DNA of 64,000 nt from Gnetum montanum (lineage: Eukaryota > Streptophyta > Gnetopsida > Gnetales > Gnetaceae), in contig MNCI01030374.1 of assembly GCA_015680685.1 (NCBI GenBank), positions 4,544 to 68,543 of the forward strand. Reading direction: 5' to 3'. Below are positions 12,122 to 23,203 of the stretch, one piece after another. Under the pieces are notes generated by a model. It worked only from the letters and a program-made list of their open reading frames with translations. It did not search any database and was not told where the DNA came from. A program made the translations under genes and the position numbers. Numbering within the stretch: position 1 is the first letter of the stretch; each line of letters opens with the position of its first letter.

Positions 12122-14508
12122 CTCAATAGTAGAATCAAGAGTAATTTCTTCTGGAGTGAACTATTAGAGACCTACCATAAGCCTATGAAATATCTCATTC
12201 TCACTCATGTGAGCCTAATTAATGCCACCCAAGTCTAGTCCCTTAAGAAATTTCTCCCATTCCACCTTAGCTAGCTTTGGAACACTATTGGCAAGTAGCT
12301 ATAGAGGTTTCTCCAAATATAGTTGTAATCTAGGGAGTTGGATAATCAACAACAAAAACTAATTCTTTGAATAGACAAAAAGCTTCCTTAGCCTTTATGC
12401 ATCACTCAACATCTCATGGGGATGCTGCTTAATAGCCTTAGCTCTTTACAAATTCTAATAATATTCTCTCTCTACCTTGTATTACCTCTTGTGTGGCTTC
12501 TAGGTTTTACCCCATTGTCACACATAGGCATAATAATCCATTCACTCCTATGACTTGCATACCATGGCCTCTATTTCTAAATCTTCCTCCAAGCTAGTCC
12601 TAGCCTTAGTGATCCTACCCTACATAGTTGCCTAATATCAAGTCCATTTAATTTCTTTAGATTACAAAGAATCCCTATTAGTCATGTGAGCATCCACAAA
12701 TTCTTTGCAATCTTTAAGGCTTCAGTTCTTATTATAGATCTTTTGAACTTCAACCTTTGAAGTCATGAGATGCTCCTATAATACCTTATTAGCCTGTTTT
12801 ACATTCTAGAAGGATTCTACACATGATGTAGCACATTTGTCAACTCCTTGATATAATCTTCTAGGCACATTCTCATGCCTAGGAGATAAAATGAGCATCT
12901 TATCAAACTCAATGCATCCTTTGGAATCCCACCAAATTTTGAAAGTGGTTACACACATAAGGGATGCATATAAGTCAATAAAAACCACATATAAAATTAA
13001 AAACACTGAAAAAATTAAAATATTACTTACCATCCTTTGGCTTCATTTGTTGAAGCCTTTTGATCATGTCATCCATTACTTCTCTCATGAACTCTACCTT
13101 ATCAAGTACTTCTACCCAAGGCTTATTCCTAAAAGTATCCATTTTAGAAGTTAAAGAAATATTAGTTTCTATTCAACATAGCCGTATTAGTCAAAAACAA
13201 AAAAATAATAAAGTAAAAAATAAAAATAAATAAATATACAAAAATCTCAACTGATATCACAAGATTAGGATGTGTAATCACTGAATATATCATGAGGGAT
13301 ATCCATGAGAGGGTCATTTCCTAGGAAGAGATCATCTATGAAGATGGAAGTGAAAGCATCATTCATCTCCTTATTCATCTACTCTTTCTCCTCTTTGTGG
13401 TGCTATTTTGCCTTTGTTGCAATCTTGGATGATGCTTCCTTTTGACCATCTTGAGATGAAATCATTAAAAAATTTATTATTAGTAATCAATTTATTCAAG
13501 GAATAACTAAATACAACAAATCAAAAATACATACACACCTTCTAAAACCCATTGCACTCTCTTTACTTTGATTTCCAACTTTGACCAAGGCTTCTGTTTG
13601 CTTCAGGGTGGAATCTCCTCTTCAACTCTAAGACATTTTATTCTTTCCCTATTAGAATCTTCAACCTCTACATGTAATCATTTGGCCCTTTTCACTTGAG
13701 GTCTAGTCACCATTGGCACGGGGTTGAGCCAATGGTTGAGCCAATGGTGTAAAGGATCAGTACCCTTACACCATAGTCAGGGAGATCCCAAAACTCATGG
13801 ATGCTTTTGATAGCTATGCACCTTTGATGCACTTGTGAATACATCTTATATCTTGCAACCTATAGACCAAGTTGGTTGAGCACCTATACCATGATGTTAT
13901 CCCCTTGAGTGAATTCCTTTAAGATCATATGAGCTAGAAGGAGAGTATGACCATTTGCTACTAGTCCTCCTCTTTGGACATGAAACCTGAACATGAACAT
14001 AGAAACCAGTCAAACAAATGATTAAAAAATTAATCACCAACATATCAAATTATACATAACACACCCTTCTAACATGAAAACATTACTTGAAGAATTATAA
14101 AATAAAGTAACATGCTTGTGACCCAATAGCAAAGTGTTATCAACATTGAATTGAGTGTATTTTCATTGTTTTCATATATGGGACAACTATTGGATTTCTA
14201 CTGAATACACCATGTCATGATGCTTTAAATTGATATGAGCCTTAGGATCATCTCAAATATAGTTTGATGATCTTGCTATTATTATCTCCACAATTATAGC
14301 AGAGACATTTGTAGCTAAGTGTGACCATAACATCACATTGAAATTTTGCAAAAGATATTACAGATACTCCTTAGACCTAGGCCTAAATCATACATGGGCT
14401 CTATTATGCAGTGTCACCTTTGGCATGGGGCTATTTGGGAAAGCCATCCCCATGTAGCATAAAACACTAACCATCTCCACTACGATGAGAATTCATTTGA
14501 GCACATGC
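12122..14508 (-). pseudogene. Antisense passenger gene of element D (FCP1-like domain protein), decayed
   Basis: Minus-strand reading. After a splice acceptor at about 14,510 comes ILIVVEMVSVLCYMG, then FRPRSKEYL, LLQNFNVMLWSHLATNV (about 14,350) and FNVDNTLLLGHKHVTLF (about 14,130). This is the FCP1-like domain in the order seen in A, B and C. NGHTLLLAHMILKEFTQGDN (about 13,950) matches the segment after it. The middle domain of A-C (FGIPTDG / FAFFAGYLHR) was not found; the reading goes on to a lysine-rich segment ending KVKRVQWVLEG before a GTGTGTATG donor, then NKPWVEVLDKVEFMREVMDD (about 13,100), WWDSKGCIEFDKMLIL (about 12,930), DYYAYV-stop-QWGKT (about 12,520) and KGLDLGGIN-stop-AHMSENEIFHRL (about 12,230). 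The last exon is missing because C interrupts the last intron. Many stops. Confidence 0.7.
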
Positions 14509-15328
14509 CTACAAATAAACTGATTTAAGTGTTAGGACATCTTGATAGAGGAAGACATGTAAATAGCATTACAAGTAAATCCTTCATGTGAATAACAAAA
14601 ATATTTAACATAAGGTTAAATTAGATTACACCAATAAACATAAAATATTTCTAAATTCTCAATGTAACATAAAAACTAACATGCTAATAGTTAAAACTAT
14701 ACATGAATTGCAAATAACACTAGGAATAATAAGAAAATGTTGGTGTTTCTAACACTAAAAACTAAAATGGAAATACGCTAACACCCCTAGCCACAAGAAG
14801 AAAAATGTTGTGCATTTCTAAATCATGCTTGAGTTTCTTAGAGGCAAAAATACACTATATCTAGTGTAGGGATAAAAAAATGCTAGAACCTATCAAGTGT
14901 GGAGAAAAAACAATACTAGAGCATGCATTGGATAGAATGAACAAAATGATAGGGGCTTTACTAGCTAAAATGAAGAAAATTCTAGGGCCTACGTTGGTTA
15001 AAATGATGGGAAAATGCTAGGATCTAAGAAACACTAAGTGCTAGAAATGAGCATGCTAACTCTTCTATAGCAAAAAATAAAAAAAAAATAAAAAAAATCA
15101 AAAATGCATATTTAAGAGAAAAACTTAGAAATCAAAATGACATAGATTTCTAGCAATGTACCTAAACACTATAGCCATAGAAAAATCCCTTGTAGATGGA
15201 TTTGACCACGCTAATTGAACAATCCACTTTTCCTCTCTTGCATCATCCATTATAGCATGCTTGCTTATTGTGCAATTTTTTCCTACCATCATAGTCAATT
15301 CCTATTGCTGATTCTCTACCTTACTTTC
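14509..15328. other. Element D spacer, left part
   Basis: No convincing gene. AT-rich, with repeated variants of AAAATGCTAG and related words (14,750-15,060), the same words that resume at 53,940-55,100 on the far side of element A. It ends in CTTTC (15,324-15,328), the left target-site copy for A. Confidence 0.55.
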
Positions 15329-17094
15329 TGTACTGACCTAAATCATCAGTGCAAGGCTAGAATGGAAAACAAACACCAAAAGATCATCGGGCACACACAG
15401 CTGACCCTGCCTTTACCTGAGGGAAAGCTAGAAAAGAAAACAAAGGTAGAGCACCTTGGATGGTATGCATGCAAATCAACCAAGGACTTCCCCAAGCGTA
15501 GACTATGGCCTATGCTGGGGTTATCGTAATTGATGTTTGAAACATAAACAATGCACATGAACTGTAAACAGAAATTAGTATTGCAAACAGAATGTAAACA
15601 AAATGTAAACTAAATGTAAAATAGAATAAACAATATAATGGCTGGCAAAATGAACTGTATTGTATTTCTTAGAAAAGATGTGCACTGGTCAAAGCATAGC
15701 TGCACGCAAGCCCTGGGGTGATGTGATGTGATGTGTTTTAGAAGTGCTTGGATGCTAGGAGTCAAAGTGTTTCAAGCACCCAAGGATTGCTAATCTAAGT
15801 TTTTAAGCTGTATGTTTTTAGAATTTCTAACTTCCCAAATTTCCAACCCCATTTATTTGAATTGATAGGGTATTTATTGGGTTGGGCTGGGCTCAGGTGC
15901 GGAATTCAAGAATGGAATCAATGGTTGGGAGATGAGAGGAAATTGGATCAAGTGACATGTGTCTAATGGACAGTTGTATGTGAGTTGGACGTGTGTGGGT
16001 AGGACCAAGTACATTGTAGCTTACAACATGTGACAACTCACTCAAGCCATCTCACACTCATGGCCTAGACAATTCAGAGTGTAAGAGCTCGACAAATGAC
16101 AAATGATGAAAATTTACAATGAAATGAAAATGTAAAATAAGAGAAATTGACTCTGGCTCGTTTGAAACTTCTAGATCTTTGAATTGACTGCTACAAGATG
16201 TCAATTTAAGTGATTCTGTGGCTGTTTAAGGTGTCTTCACCTGACAAGAACTTCTAGCATGAGGTGATTTTTTCATAGCATGTCCTCAGCGTACACATGC
16301 TATACTCACGCTGCACTCATGTTGCAGCGTGTCCCCAACGTGACCTTAGCATGAGTGACTTGAAAGTGATGCATTTCACTCTAGATTTTGATCTTTGAAG
16401 CCTGATTCTTGAGTACAATAGTTACCTATCTGTGTCTGACCCTGAGAGTGATCTAAAATCTAGAATTTGAGTGTGGATGTTCCTTGTTTGGAGCCACTTT
16501 TGGCAGCTGCAGACCAGAACGTGAGCCACAAAAATTATCATTTTTTGACTCAAAAAACTAAAATTTTGAAGGCTAAAGGCTGAAGTTGTCAACAATGAAT
16601 TTTAAGGGTGACTTGCTCTTTGGAAATCAAGTTATTTTAACTCAGTTTTAAGGCTCCCAAAGTTGGTCACGCTGGACTCACACTGTAGCATGTCCCTAGC
16701 GTGACCACAGTGTGACCTACAACGTGTGTATGAAAGTGTCGAAAGTTTATCTCCAAATTTGAATTTCTGAATGCTGAAACCTAGAGTGGATATCAGTGAC
16801 CCTTGGGAATGGCTTGCATTTTCATATTTTGACCATTTTTGACTTGGTTTGGAGGCTTCTAAGCTTAGTCACACTGGACTCACGCTGCAGCATGACCACA
16901 GCGTGCCCTACAGCATGAGTGTGAAAATTGCAATTTCTAGCATGTGTTGCCCAAGAAAAGCTAGCATGAGTGCCAGGAGAAGCCATCGTGAGTACCCAAG
17001 ACAATAGTGTCATGCGTTAGTCAACTTTTGCCTCTTGAATGATTGACAGGGCTTGAGTTGTTCAAAGTGTTAGGCTAAAATTAGTGGTGTTTCA
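15329..17094 (-). repeat. 3' LTR of element A
   Basis: 1,766 bp, from TGTACTGACC to GGTGTTTCA. Matches the interrupted LTR at 33,934-34,752 plus 52,742-53,733. The U3 part (about 16,260-17,000) is full of the words AGCGTGAC/AGCGTGAG and GCTGCAGC. The TATA position at about 15,870 reads AATAAATA on the minus strand (mutated); the partner LTR has TATAAATA. Confidence 0.9.
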
Positions 17095-17108
17095 TTGGCC
17101 CGTCTTTG
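17095..17108 (-). promoter_or_regulatory. Polypurine tract of element A
   Basis: On the minus strand CAAAGACGGGCCAA directly precedes the LTR start TGAAACACCA. Element B has CAAAGAGGGGCCAA at the same place. This is the expected plus-strand priming site for reverse transcription. Confidence 0.75.
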
Positions 17109-18284
17109 TTGATGTCCGGAGGAATCCACCTGAGAGGCATCAACAAAGAAGTGAAAAAAACCATGAACAACACAACATTAAGCATTAACCATTGGCCCTT
17201 GGCTGGATGTCATCGCACTATATTCAAAAGTACATGGGATTAGGGAATGCAGTTTAAGATGCAAGGGGATTGGTTGTAACTGGGGAAATCAAGAGTTGAT
17301 CGAGGGATATGATTATCATTGGGATTGTGAGATAGGAATGCTCTCACATGAACAAGCTATGCCATTGGTCTTTGTCAGTAGCCGGTTTTCAGCAGACTTA
17401 GAGCAAAGGCATGGAGGGCATGCATTCTTTGGAGAAATAGGACTCTTATAGAGTGTGTATGGGGCCCATTATAAACAACCAAATCCACGCGATGATGTGC
17501 AACATGATTTCTTTGAGACATGAGTGTGACTATTTTCCAAGATAATTGCCTTCTCGCCTAGGGCTTGTATGATAATAGCCAATAGTCTTTGGTTTATAAT
17601 GCCAACGGGGTCATGAAGACCTTTTCTGTATATTTTTCTCTTTGACCTTTTTGTTCTTTTTCCTGTTTTTTGTTTATTTATTATTTTATTTTTGTTTCCT
17701 TTTTTTTATGTTTTCTTTTTGATCTTTTTGAAAGAGCTTACTTTCAGTGTTGTCCTCGTGCTTGAGCATTTGCATTTTGCATCATGTACCATGTGTTGTG
17801 TTTTGCGTTGCAACTGCTTAGAAAGTCACAATGTGAAAGAGTGTACCAAGGGTTTTTTGGGATGTATATCAAGGGGGGNNNNNNNNNNNNNNNNNNNNNN
17901 NNNNNNNNNNNNNNNNNNNNNNNNNNNNNNNNNNNNGTACTTATGAACGGATTGATTAACCTAGTTGTGGGCATTAGGAAGAATGTGATACTTTGTCATC
18001 ATGATGAAGTGCATCCATGCACGAACGCCTTAGGCGTGTCATCCTGCAAACAAAACTCCAAGAAGAAAAAACACAAATGAAATAGTTAACTAAGCACTTT
18101 AAACTTGAAAACAGCCAAGGAGATGGAGCCACCATGTGCAATTTCAAAGTAGACAGAATCATGAGCAGCATCAGTTTCATCAGGATCCATGAGACAAATT
18201 ATGCAGGAAGTATTTGTGAAATAGGCACAGCTAATTGTAGCAACACTTCTTTTTAAGTTTTTCCTAGTCATCGATGATGTTGCC
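17109..18284 (-). other. Element A 3' untranslated region, with an assembly gap
   Basis: No coding signal. Contains a 58-base run of N at 17,879-17,936. Segments are shared with B's 3' region: the stretch ending AGCAGACT (about 17,395; B about 36,125) and a block at 17,996-18,062 (GATGAAGTGCAT ... GTGTCATCCTGCAAAC) also found at 36,650-36,700. Conservation between two diverged elements suggests a cis function, for example near the RNA 3' end. Confidence 0.55.
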
Positions 18285-18499
18285 AATTTATAGTCTTAGT
18301 GCACTGTTGCAGGTTAGTTTCGCATCGTAACCCTGATGATTGAACTAGTTTAGCATCGTAGTAGACAGTGCATTGCTAGTTTATAGTCATAATGGACTGT
18401 AAAGAGGAAAACCAATTTATAGTCTTAGTGGACTCTAGGTGCTAGTTTTTTGTCATGGCAGACAATTGTGGAATTTTAGTGTCATATCGGACAAGGCTC
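18285..18499. repeat. Dyad punctuation block downstream of A integrase
   Basis: A run of short motifs such as AGTCATAATGGACT (about 18,384), AGTCTTAGTGGACT (about 18,421), TGTCATGGCAGACA (about 18,448) and TGTCATATCGGACA (about 18,481). Each has four-base complementary arms around six bases. It leads into the 38-bp array. Confidence 0.7.
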
Positions 18500-19525
18500 T
18501 GTAGTGTCATTTTAATTCATGACTCCAGGACACTCTGCGATGCCAGTTTCAAGTCATAGCTTCAGGACCGTTCTATGGTATCAATTTTAAGTCATGATGC
18601 TAGGACTATTTTGTGGTATCAGTTTTAAGTCATGATGCCAGGAATTTTTTGTGGTATTAATTTTAAGTCGTGATGCCAGCACTTTTCTGTGATATCAGTT
18701 TTAAGTCATGATGCCAAGACTTTTCTGTGGTATCAGTTTTAAGTCATGATGCCAAGAATGTTCTGTGGTATTAGTTTTAAGTCGTGATGCCAGGATGTTT
18801 CTATGGTATCAATTTTAAGTCGTGATGCCAGCACTTTTTTGTGGTATCAATTTTAAGTTGTGATGCCAGGATCTTTCTGTGGTATCAGTTTTAAGTCATG
18901 ATGTCAAGACTTTTCTATGGTATTAGATTTAAGTTGTGATGCTAGGATTTTTCTGTGGTATCAGTTTTAAGTCGTGATGCCAGGACTTTTCTGTGGTATT
19001 AGTTTTAAGTCATGATGCCAAGACTTTTCTGTGGTATCAATTTTAAGTCATGATGCCAAGAATGTTCTGTGGTATTAGTTTTAAGTCGTGATGCCAGGAT
19101 GTTTCTATGGTATCAATTTTAAGTCGTGATGCCAGCACTTTTTTGTGGTATCAATTTTAAGTTGTGATGCCAGGATCTTTCTGTGGTATCAGTTTTAAGT
19201 CATGATGTCAAGACTTTTCTATGGTATTAGATTTAAGTTGTGATGCTAGGATTTTTCTGTGGTATCAGTTTTAAGTCGTGATGCCAGGACTTTTCTGTGG
19301 TATTAGTTTTAAGTCATGATGCCAAGACTTTTCTGTGGTATCAATTTTAAGTCGTGATGCCAAGACTGTTCTGTGGTATCAGTTTTAAGTCATGATGCCA
19401 AGACTTTTCTATGGTATCAGTTTTAAGTCATGATGCTAGGAATTTTCTATGGTATCAGTTTTAAGTCATGATGCCAGGACTTTTCTATGGTATCAGTTTT
19501 AAGTCATGATGCCAGGACTTTTACG
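18500..19525. repeat. 38-bp tandem array (about 27 units) with a 304-bp higher-order duplication
   Basis: The unit contains GTGGTATCAGTTTTAAGTC followed by ATGATGCCAGGACTTTTCT, repeated every 38 bp with small changes (for example 19,031 to 19,069). A block of eight units is duplicated: 18,757-19,050 is the same as 19,061-19,354 at a 304-bp offset over almost its whole length. Each unit can form a hairpin (arms TGGTATCA and TGATGCCA, one G-U pair in plus-strand RNA). The array lies just downstream of the integrase, where B has a 37-bp array of related sequence. No spacers, so not CRISPR-like. Confidence 0.9.
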
Positions 19526-19554
19526 TATCTCAATTTTATTAGACATAGTATCGT

Positions 19555-20700
19555 TTCAGGTACAAATGATTTGTAGGATTAGCGAACTCATTCCCGTCCA
19601 TGTCAGCAAGTTTGAATGCTCTGCTATTGTACATCTTGGTGACTAAGAAAGGCCCTTCCTAGTTGGCTGAGAATTTGTCTAGATGTTCACGAGTGGCTTT
19701 AAGGACTAAGTCTCCTTCTTTAATGGGACGCTTGTGCAGATCGTGTTTATGTCACTGCCACTGTTGTCTTTGGTACCATTCGATTTGATCAAGTGCTCGC
19801 ACACGTTCTTCCTATACTGAGTCAAGGTCAGCAATGCATAGTTCATTGTTTTGACTTTCATCTAGGAGGCCTGAGAGAGCTATCCACAATGATAGAACTT
19901 ATAATTCTAAAGGCAAAACAGCTTCAGATCCGTACACAAGACTATATGGCATTTTACCTGTAGATGTTTGATGTGTCGTTCTATATGTCCATAATGCGTA
20001 CACTAATTGTTCATGCCATCATTTCTTGCTCTAATTAAGCATCTTTTTAAAGCACCATGATGATAATTTTTGTTGTAGCCTCTACTTGGCCATTTCTTTG
20101 TGGGTAGTAAGGTGATGAAAATGCATGTTTAATACCCAGGCTTTCACAAAAAATTTTAGTATCAGCACTGTTGAACTGTGGCCCATTATCAATAATGATG
20201 GTCATTGGAATACCAAAATGAGTTATGATATTTTCTATTATGAAGGTGCAAATATGTTTTGAAGTGGTCTTCCTAAGAGGGATAGCTTCTACCCATTTTG
20301 TGAAGTATTCAGTAGTTGTGATAATAAAGCTATGTCTAGTAGAGGATGATGGCATTATTGGTCCAATTAAGTCTAAACCCCATTTTTGGAATGGCCATGT
20401 GATTTGTGTTGTGTGTAATTTGTTAGGTGGCACATGTATTAGATTATTATGCCTTTGGAAAATGTTACATGTTCTGACCTTGGAGATGAAATCGTATTCC
20501 ATGTGTGGCCAGTAATAGCCTAAGCGCCTAATCTTTGTTGCCATTGCTTTGGGTGCTATGTGCCCTCCACAAAGTCCTTCGTGAACTTGTTCTATGTTTG
20601 TTTGACCATCAATGCTACTAATGCATATTAGCAGAATGGATTCATAAGATTTGTGACACAAGGTGTCTCCTATTAATGCATATTACTGGGAATGTTTCCG
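19555..20700 (-). pseudogene. Element A integrase, decayed
   Basis: Minus strand. Zinc-finger-like N-terminus EQVHEGLCGGHIAPKAMA followed by TCNIFQRH, where the second Cys of CxxC is Phe (B keeps TCNTCQRH). The catalytic core has Asp in WGLDLIGPI, Asp in IIDNGPQFNS and Glu in GQVEATTK, the DDE triad. The C-terminal part (KRPIKEGDLVLKATREH, then EGPFLVTKMYNSRAFKLADMD) is readable to about 19,560, with no chromodomain after it. A stop follows IIIMVL at 20,047 and further stops are present, so the protein is broken. It would insert the element cDNA. The plus-strand frame at 20,225-20,515 is a shadow. Confidence 0.88.
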
Positions 20701-20729
20701 CATGGCATCTTTTTGAGCATTTGTTATTG

Positions 20730-21361
20730 TGGAGGTTCGCCTCATAGAAGGTACTCTTTTATGTTATCGTATCATTCTATTGCATGTGTTATGCTAACAG
20801 AAGCTATAGGCATTTCATCAAGAGTGTTAATTATAGGTTCAGCACAACTTGTTATAGAGCTAGGCAATGCATGGAACATTTCAGATGTCATGTTTAAGGC
20901 TAGTGTAGCAAGTGCATCAACAACTATGTTTTCATTCCTAGGGACATGCTGTATATCCACTTCCACTAGTTACCTTAGCAGATGTTTGGTCAAATAGCAA
21001 TAAGGTTGCAAATGGAGAGCTTTGCATGCATAAATCTCAGTGACTTGATTAATAACTAATTATGAATCACCTCAAACTATGAGATGTGTGATCCTTGAAG
21101 TCAATGCTACCTGAAGACCTCTAAGAAGACCTTCATATTCTTCTACGTTATTGGTGCAAGAAAAGTTTAATTGATAGGTGAATGGTTGAATTTTTCTAGA
21201 GGGGTGTATTAAAATAGCTGCAGCACTCCCTGCTCGAGAAGTTGAGGCTCCATCAAAATAGAGGATTGCCTCATAGTTGTCGGGTATTGTATCTATACTA
21301 TTAACATTTTCATCTTGGAATTCAGAGTTTATTGTCGCTTGATCATGCATTGGTGAGACAG
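20730..21361 (-). pseudogene. Element A second (archaeal-like) RNase H, decayed
   Basis: Minus strand. ILYFDGASTSRAGSAAAILI gives the first catalytic Asp; EEYEGLLRGLQVAL gives the Glu. After a stop, GDS-stop-LVINQVTEIYACKA and HVPRNENIVVDALATLAL carry the remaining Asp positions. A second RNase H between the usual RNase H and integrase is a hallmark of the Tat/Ogre lineage. In-frame stops (for example after ITHLIV) show it is defunct. B has the same domain at 38,726-39,364. Confidence 0.85.
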
Positions 21362-21821
21362 TTAGTTGCGTGAGTATTTCTTGACCTTTTATGCAAGATT
21401 GAGCAACATAGTGCAAGTCAAACTCTACGATCATTGCTTTCCACCTAGCTATCCTATTCAACTCATAGATGTTATTAGTGATGGCACAAAGTACATTATC
21501 CTTGAAAATGATGTAAACCTAATTATGGAAGAGATAATGCCGCCATTTCTTCAACGAGAAGATGAGGGCGAGGCATGATTTCTCTACATCGTTGTATCAT
21601 TGTTCATAGGAAATTAAGGCGTGGCTCAGGTAATATACAAGGATTTCAACTCCATCCTCACATTTTTGACAAAGCATCGATGCAATGGAGGAATCGGAAG
21701 TTGTAAGGTAGATGTAGAAAGGTTTATCACTTTGTGAAGGATAAATAGTCGGTAGTTGAGCCAACTCTTGTTTTATGTTCTCGAATGCTTCCTGGCATTG
21801 TTGAGTCCATTGGAAATGCAC
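21362..21821 (-). pseudogene. Element A first RNase H and connection domain, decayed
   Basis: Minus strand: HFQWTQQCQEAFENIKQEL, DKPFYIYLTTSDSSIASMLC and EILVYYLSHAL are typical of the Ty3-type RT-RNase H junction; the connection ends NRIARWKAMIVEFDLHYVAQ and SCIKGQEILTQLTVSP. As in other Tat elements, the usual catalytic Asp of this first domain is not seen. A frameshift separates it from RT at about 21,822. Confidence 0.8.
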
Positions 21822-23022
21822 GTTCTTTCATAGAAGGTATTTCATGGGGCTCAACTTATCTATTAGCCTTTTGATAAAGCATCTGATGAATTGCAGTCTA
21901 CCTTGGAGGCCACATAGTTCGGTGAGGTTTCTTGGTGGTTGCATATTGGTTATTGCTTTAACCTTATTGGGGTCTACCTGTATCCCTATTTTGGAGACTA
22001 GGAAACCAAGAATTTTTCCCATTTTAACACCAAAGACACATTTCTTTGAGTTAAGCTTAAGATCGTATTTGAGATAACTCTTAAGCACTAAGTCTAGATC
22101 TTTTGCATGTTGTTCAGTTGTTTTAGATTTGACCGCGATATCATCGACATAATCATTGAGAAAATTGAGCATATAATCACTAAATATGTATGTCATTGCT
22201 TGCTGATATGTAGCACCTGCATTTTTAAGACCAAATGGCATCATTGTATAATAGAATGTGCCCCAAGGTGTCATAAAAGTTGTTCTAAGTTGATGTTTTG
22301 GATTAATTCTTATTTGGTTGTAGCCCGAAAATCCATCCATAAAGGATAGTAGTGCATGCCTAGCAGTCATGTCAATAAGTTGATCAATGCTAGGTAACGA
22401 GAAATCATCCTTTATAGTGGCTACATTGAGATTACAGAAGTCAATGCATATGCGTATACTACCATTCTTCTTAGGAGCTACAATAATGTTTGATACCCAA
22501 TCGGAATAATCAATGGCCCGGATAAAGCCGGCTTGGTAGAGTTTTATGATTTCAGCACGGACAGCTAATGGTACCTCGAGTCTGACCTTTCGTGCTTTTT
22601 TTTTACCAATTTAATTTTTTCATCAAGGATAATATTGTGTTGAATGATTCGGGGATCTAATCCTGGCATGTTAATATATGACCATGTGAACATTTTTATG
22701 TTGTCTTTTAACACTTGAGTGATGTCACCTACAAGTTGTGAGTCTAGTAAGGCACTTAATTTCAATGTTCTGGCTTCGCCATTGACCATGGTAATGGGGA
22801 TTTCAACTAGAGGATCTTCAGTGATATTGTCAGCTTCTAGATCTAGAGTTTTAGCCACATTTTTAGGCTAGTCTAACGTTTCTTGAGTGGAGGCTATTAA
22901 ATTGGTATAGGAGGAAGGATTTAGATCCAAGGATTCTGGGTTGATCGCTCTTTCTACCTCCCCGTATGTTCCATTGAGAGACAATGTTGAGAGAATATTC
23001 TTGATGGCCATGGTGCTCACTC
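21822..23022 (-). pseudogene. Element A reverse transcriptase, decayed
   Basis: Minus strand. An N-terminal linker (LDLEADNITEDPLVEIPI, DNIKMFTWSY) precedes the RT fingers (VAPKKNGSIRICIDFCNLN), palm (HALLSFMDGFSGYNQI, MPFGLKNAGATYQQAM) and the catalytic box DYVDDIAVKSK, so the YxDD motif is intact; the thumb reads LGFLVSKIGIQVDPNKVKAI. A frameshift at about 22,565 and stops break it. The reading opens at a conserved AG (23,023-23,024) that may be a splice acceptor. RT copies the element RNA into DNA. Confidence 0.9.
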
Positions 23023-23040
23023 CTGCCAATTTAAAACGGG
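23023..23040 (-). promoter_or_regulatory. Candidate splice acceptor before A RT (Ogre-type intron end)
   Basis: Minus strand reads CGTTTTAAATTGGCAG followed by GAGTGAGCACCATGGCC. B has CTCTCTCTTTATTGGCAG followed by GAGCAAGCCCGATGG at the same place. Ogre elements are known to carry an intron between protease and RT. No matching conserved donor was found. Confidence 0.4.
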
Positions 23041-23136
23041 AGCGAAGTAAGAGACACCCCTTTGGCAGGAGAATTACAAAGTATAAACGAACACAAGGTA
23101 ATCAAACTATGTACTGAAAAAATTAGGAGACACGGC

Positions 23137-23203
23137 GATAGTCAGGGTAGTTTAAGGCCATACCGGGCTAGATGGCAGTTTAAGGTCATACCGGGCCAGA
23201 TAT
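23137..23203. repeat. Dyad punctuation block upstream of A RT
   Basis: Two motifs of AGTTTAAGGCCATACCGGGC type (about 23,150 and 23,180). They correspond to the longer block in B at 40,980-41,210. Confidence 0.65.

Noticed and set aside
18500-19525. 38-bp direct repeats as a CRISPR array
   Set aside because: Units are contiguous without unique spacers, and the surroundings are a plant retrotransposon.
20225-20515. Plus-strand frames over the A and B pol regions (also 21,844-22,349, 37,983-38,384, 38,658-38,939)
   Set aside because: They lie opposite clearly recognisable RT, RNase H and integrase frames and have no own motifs; they are shadows.
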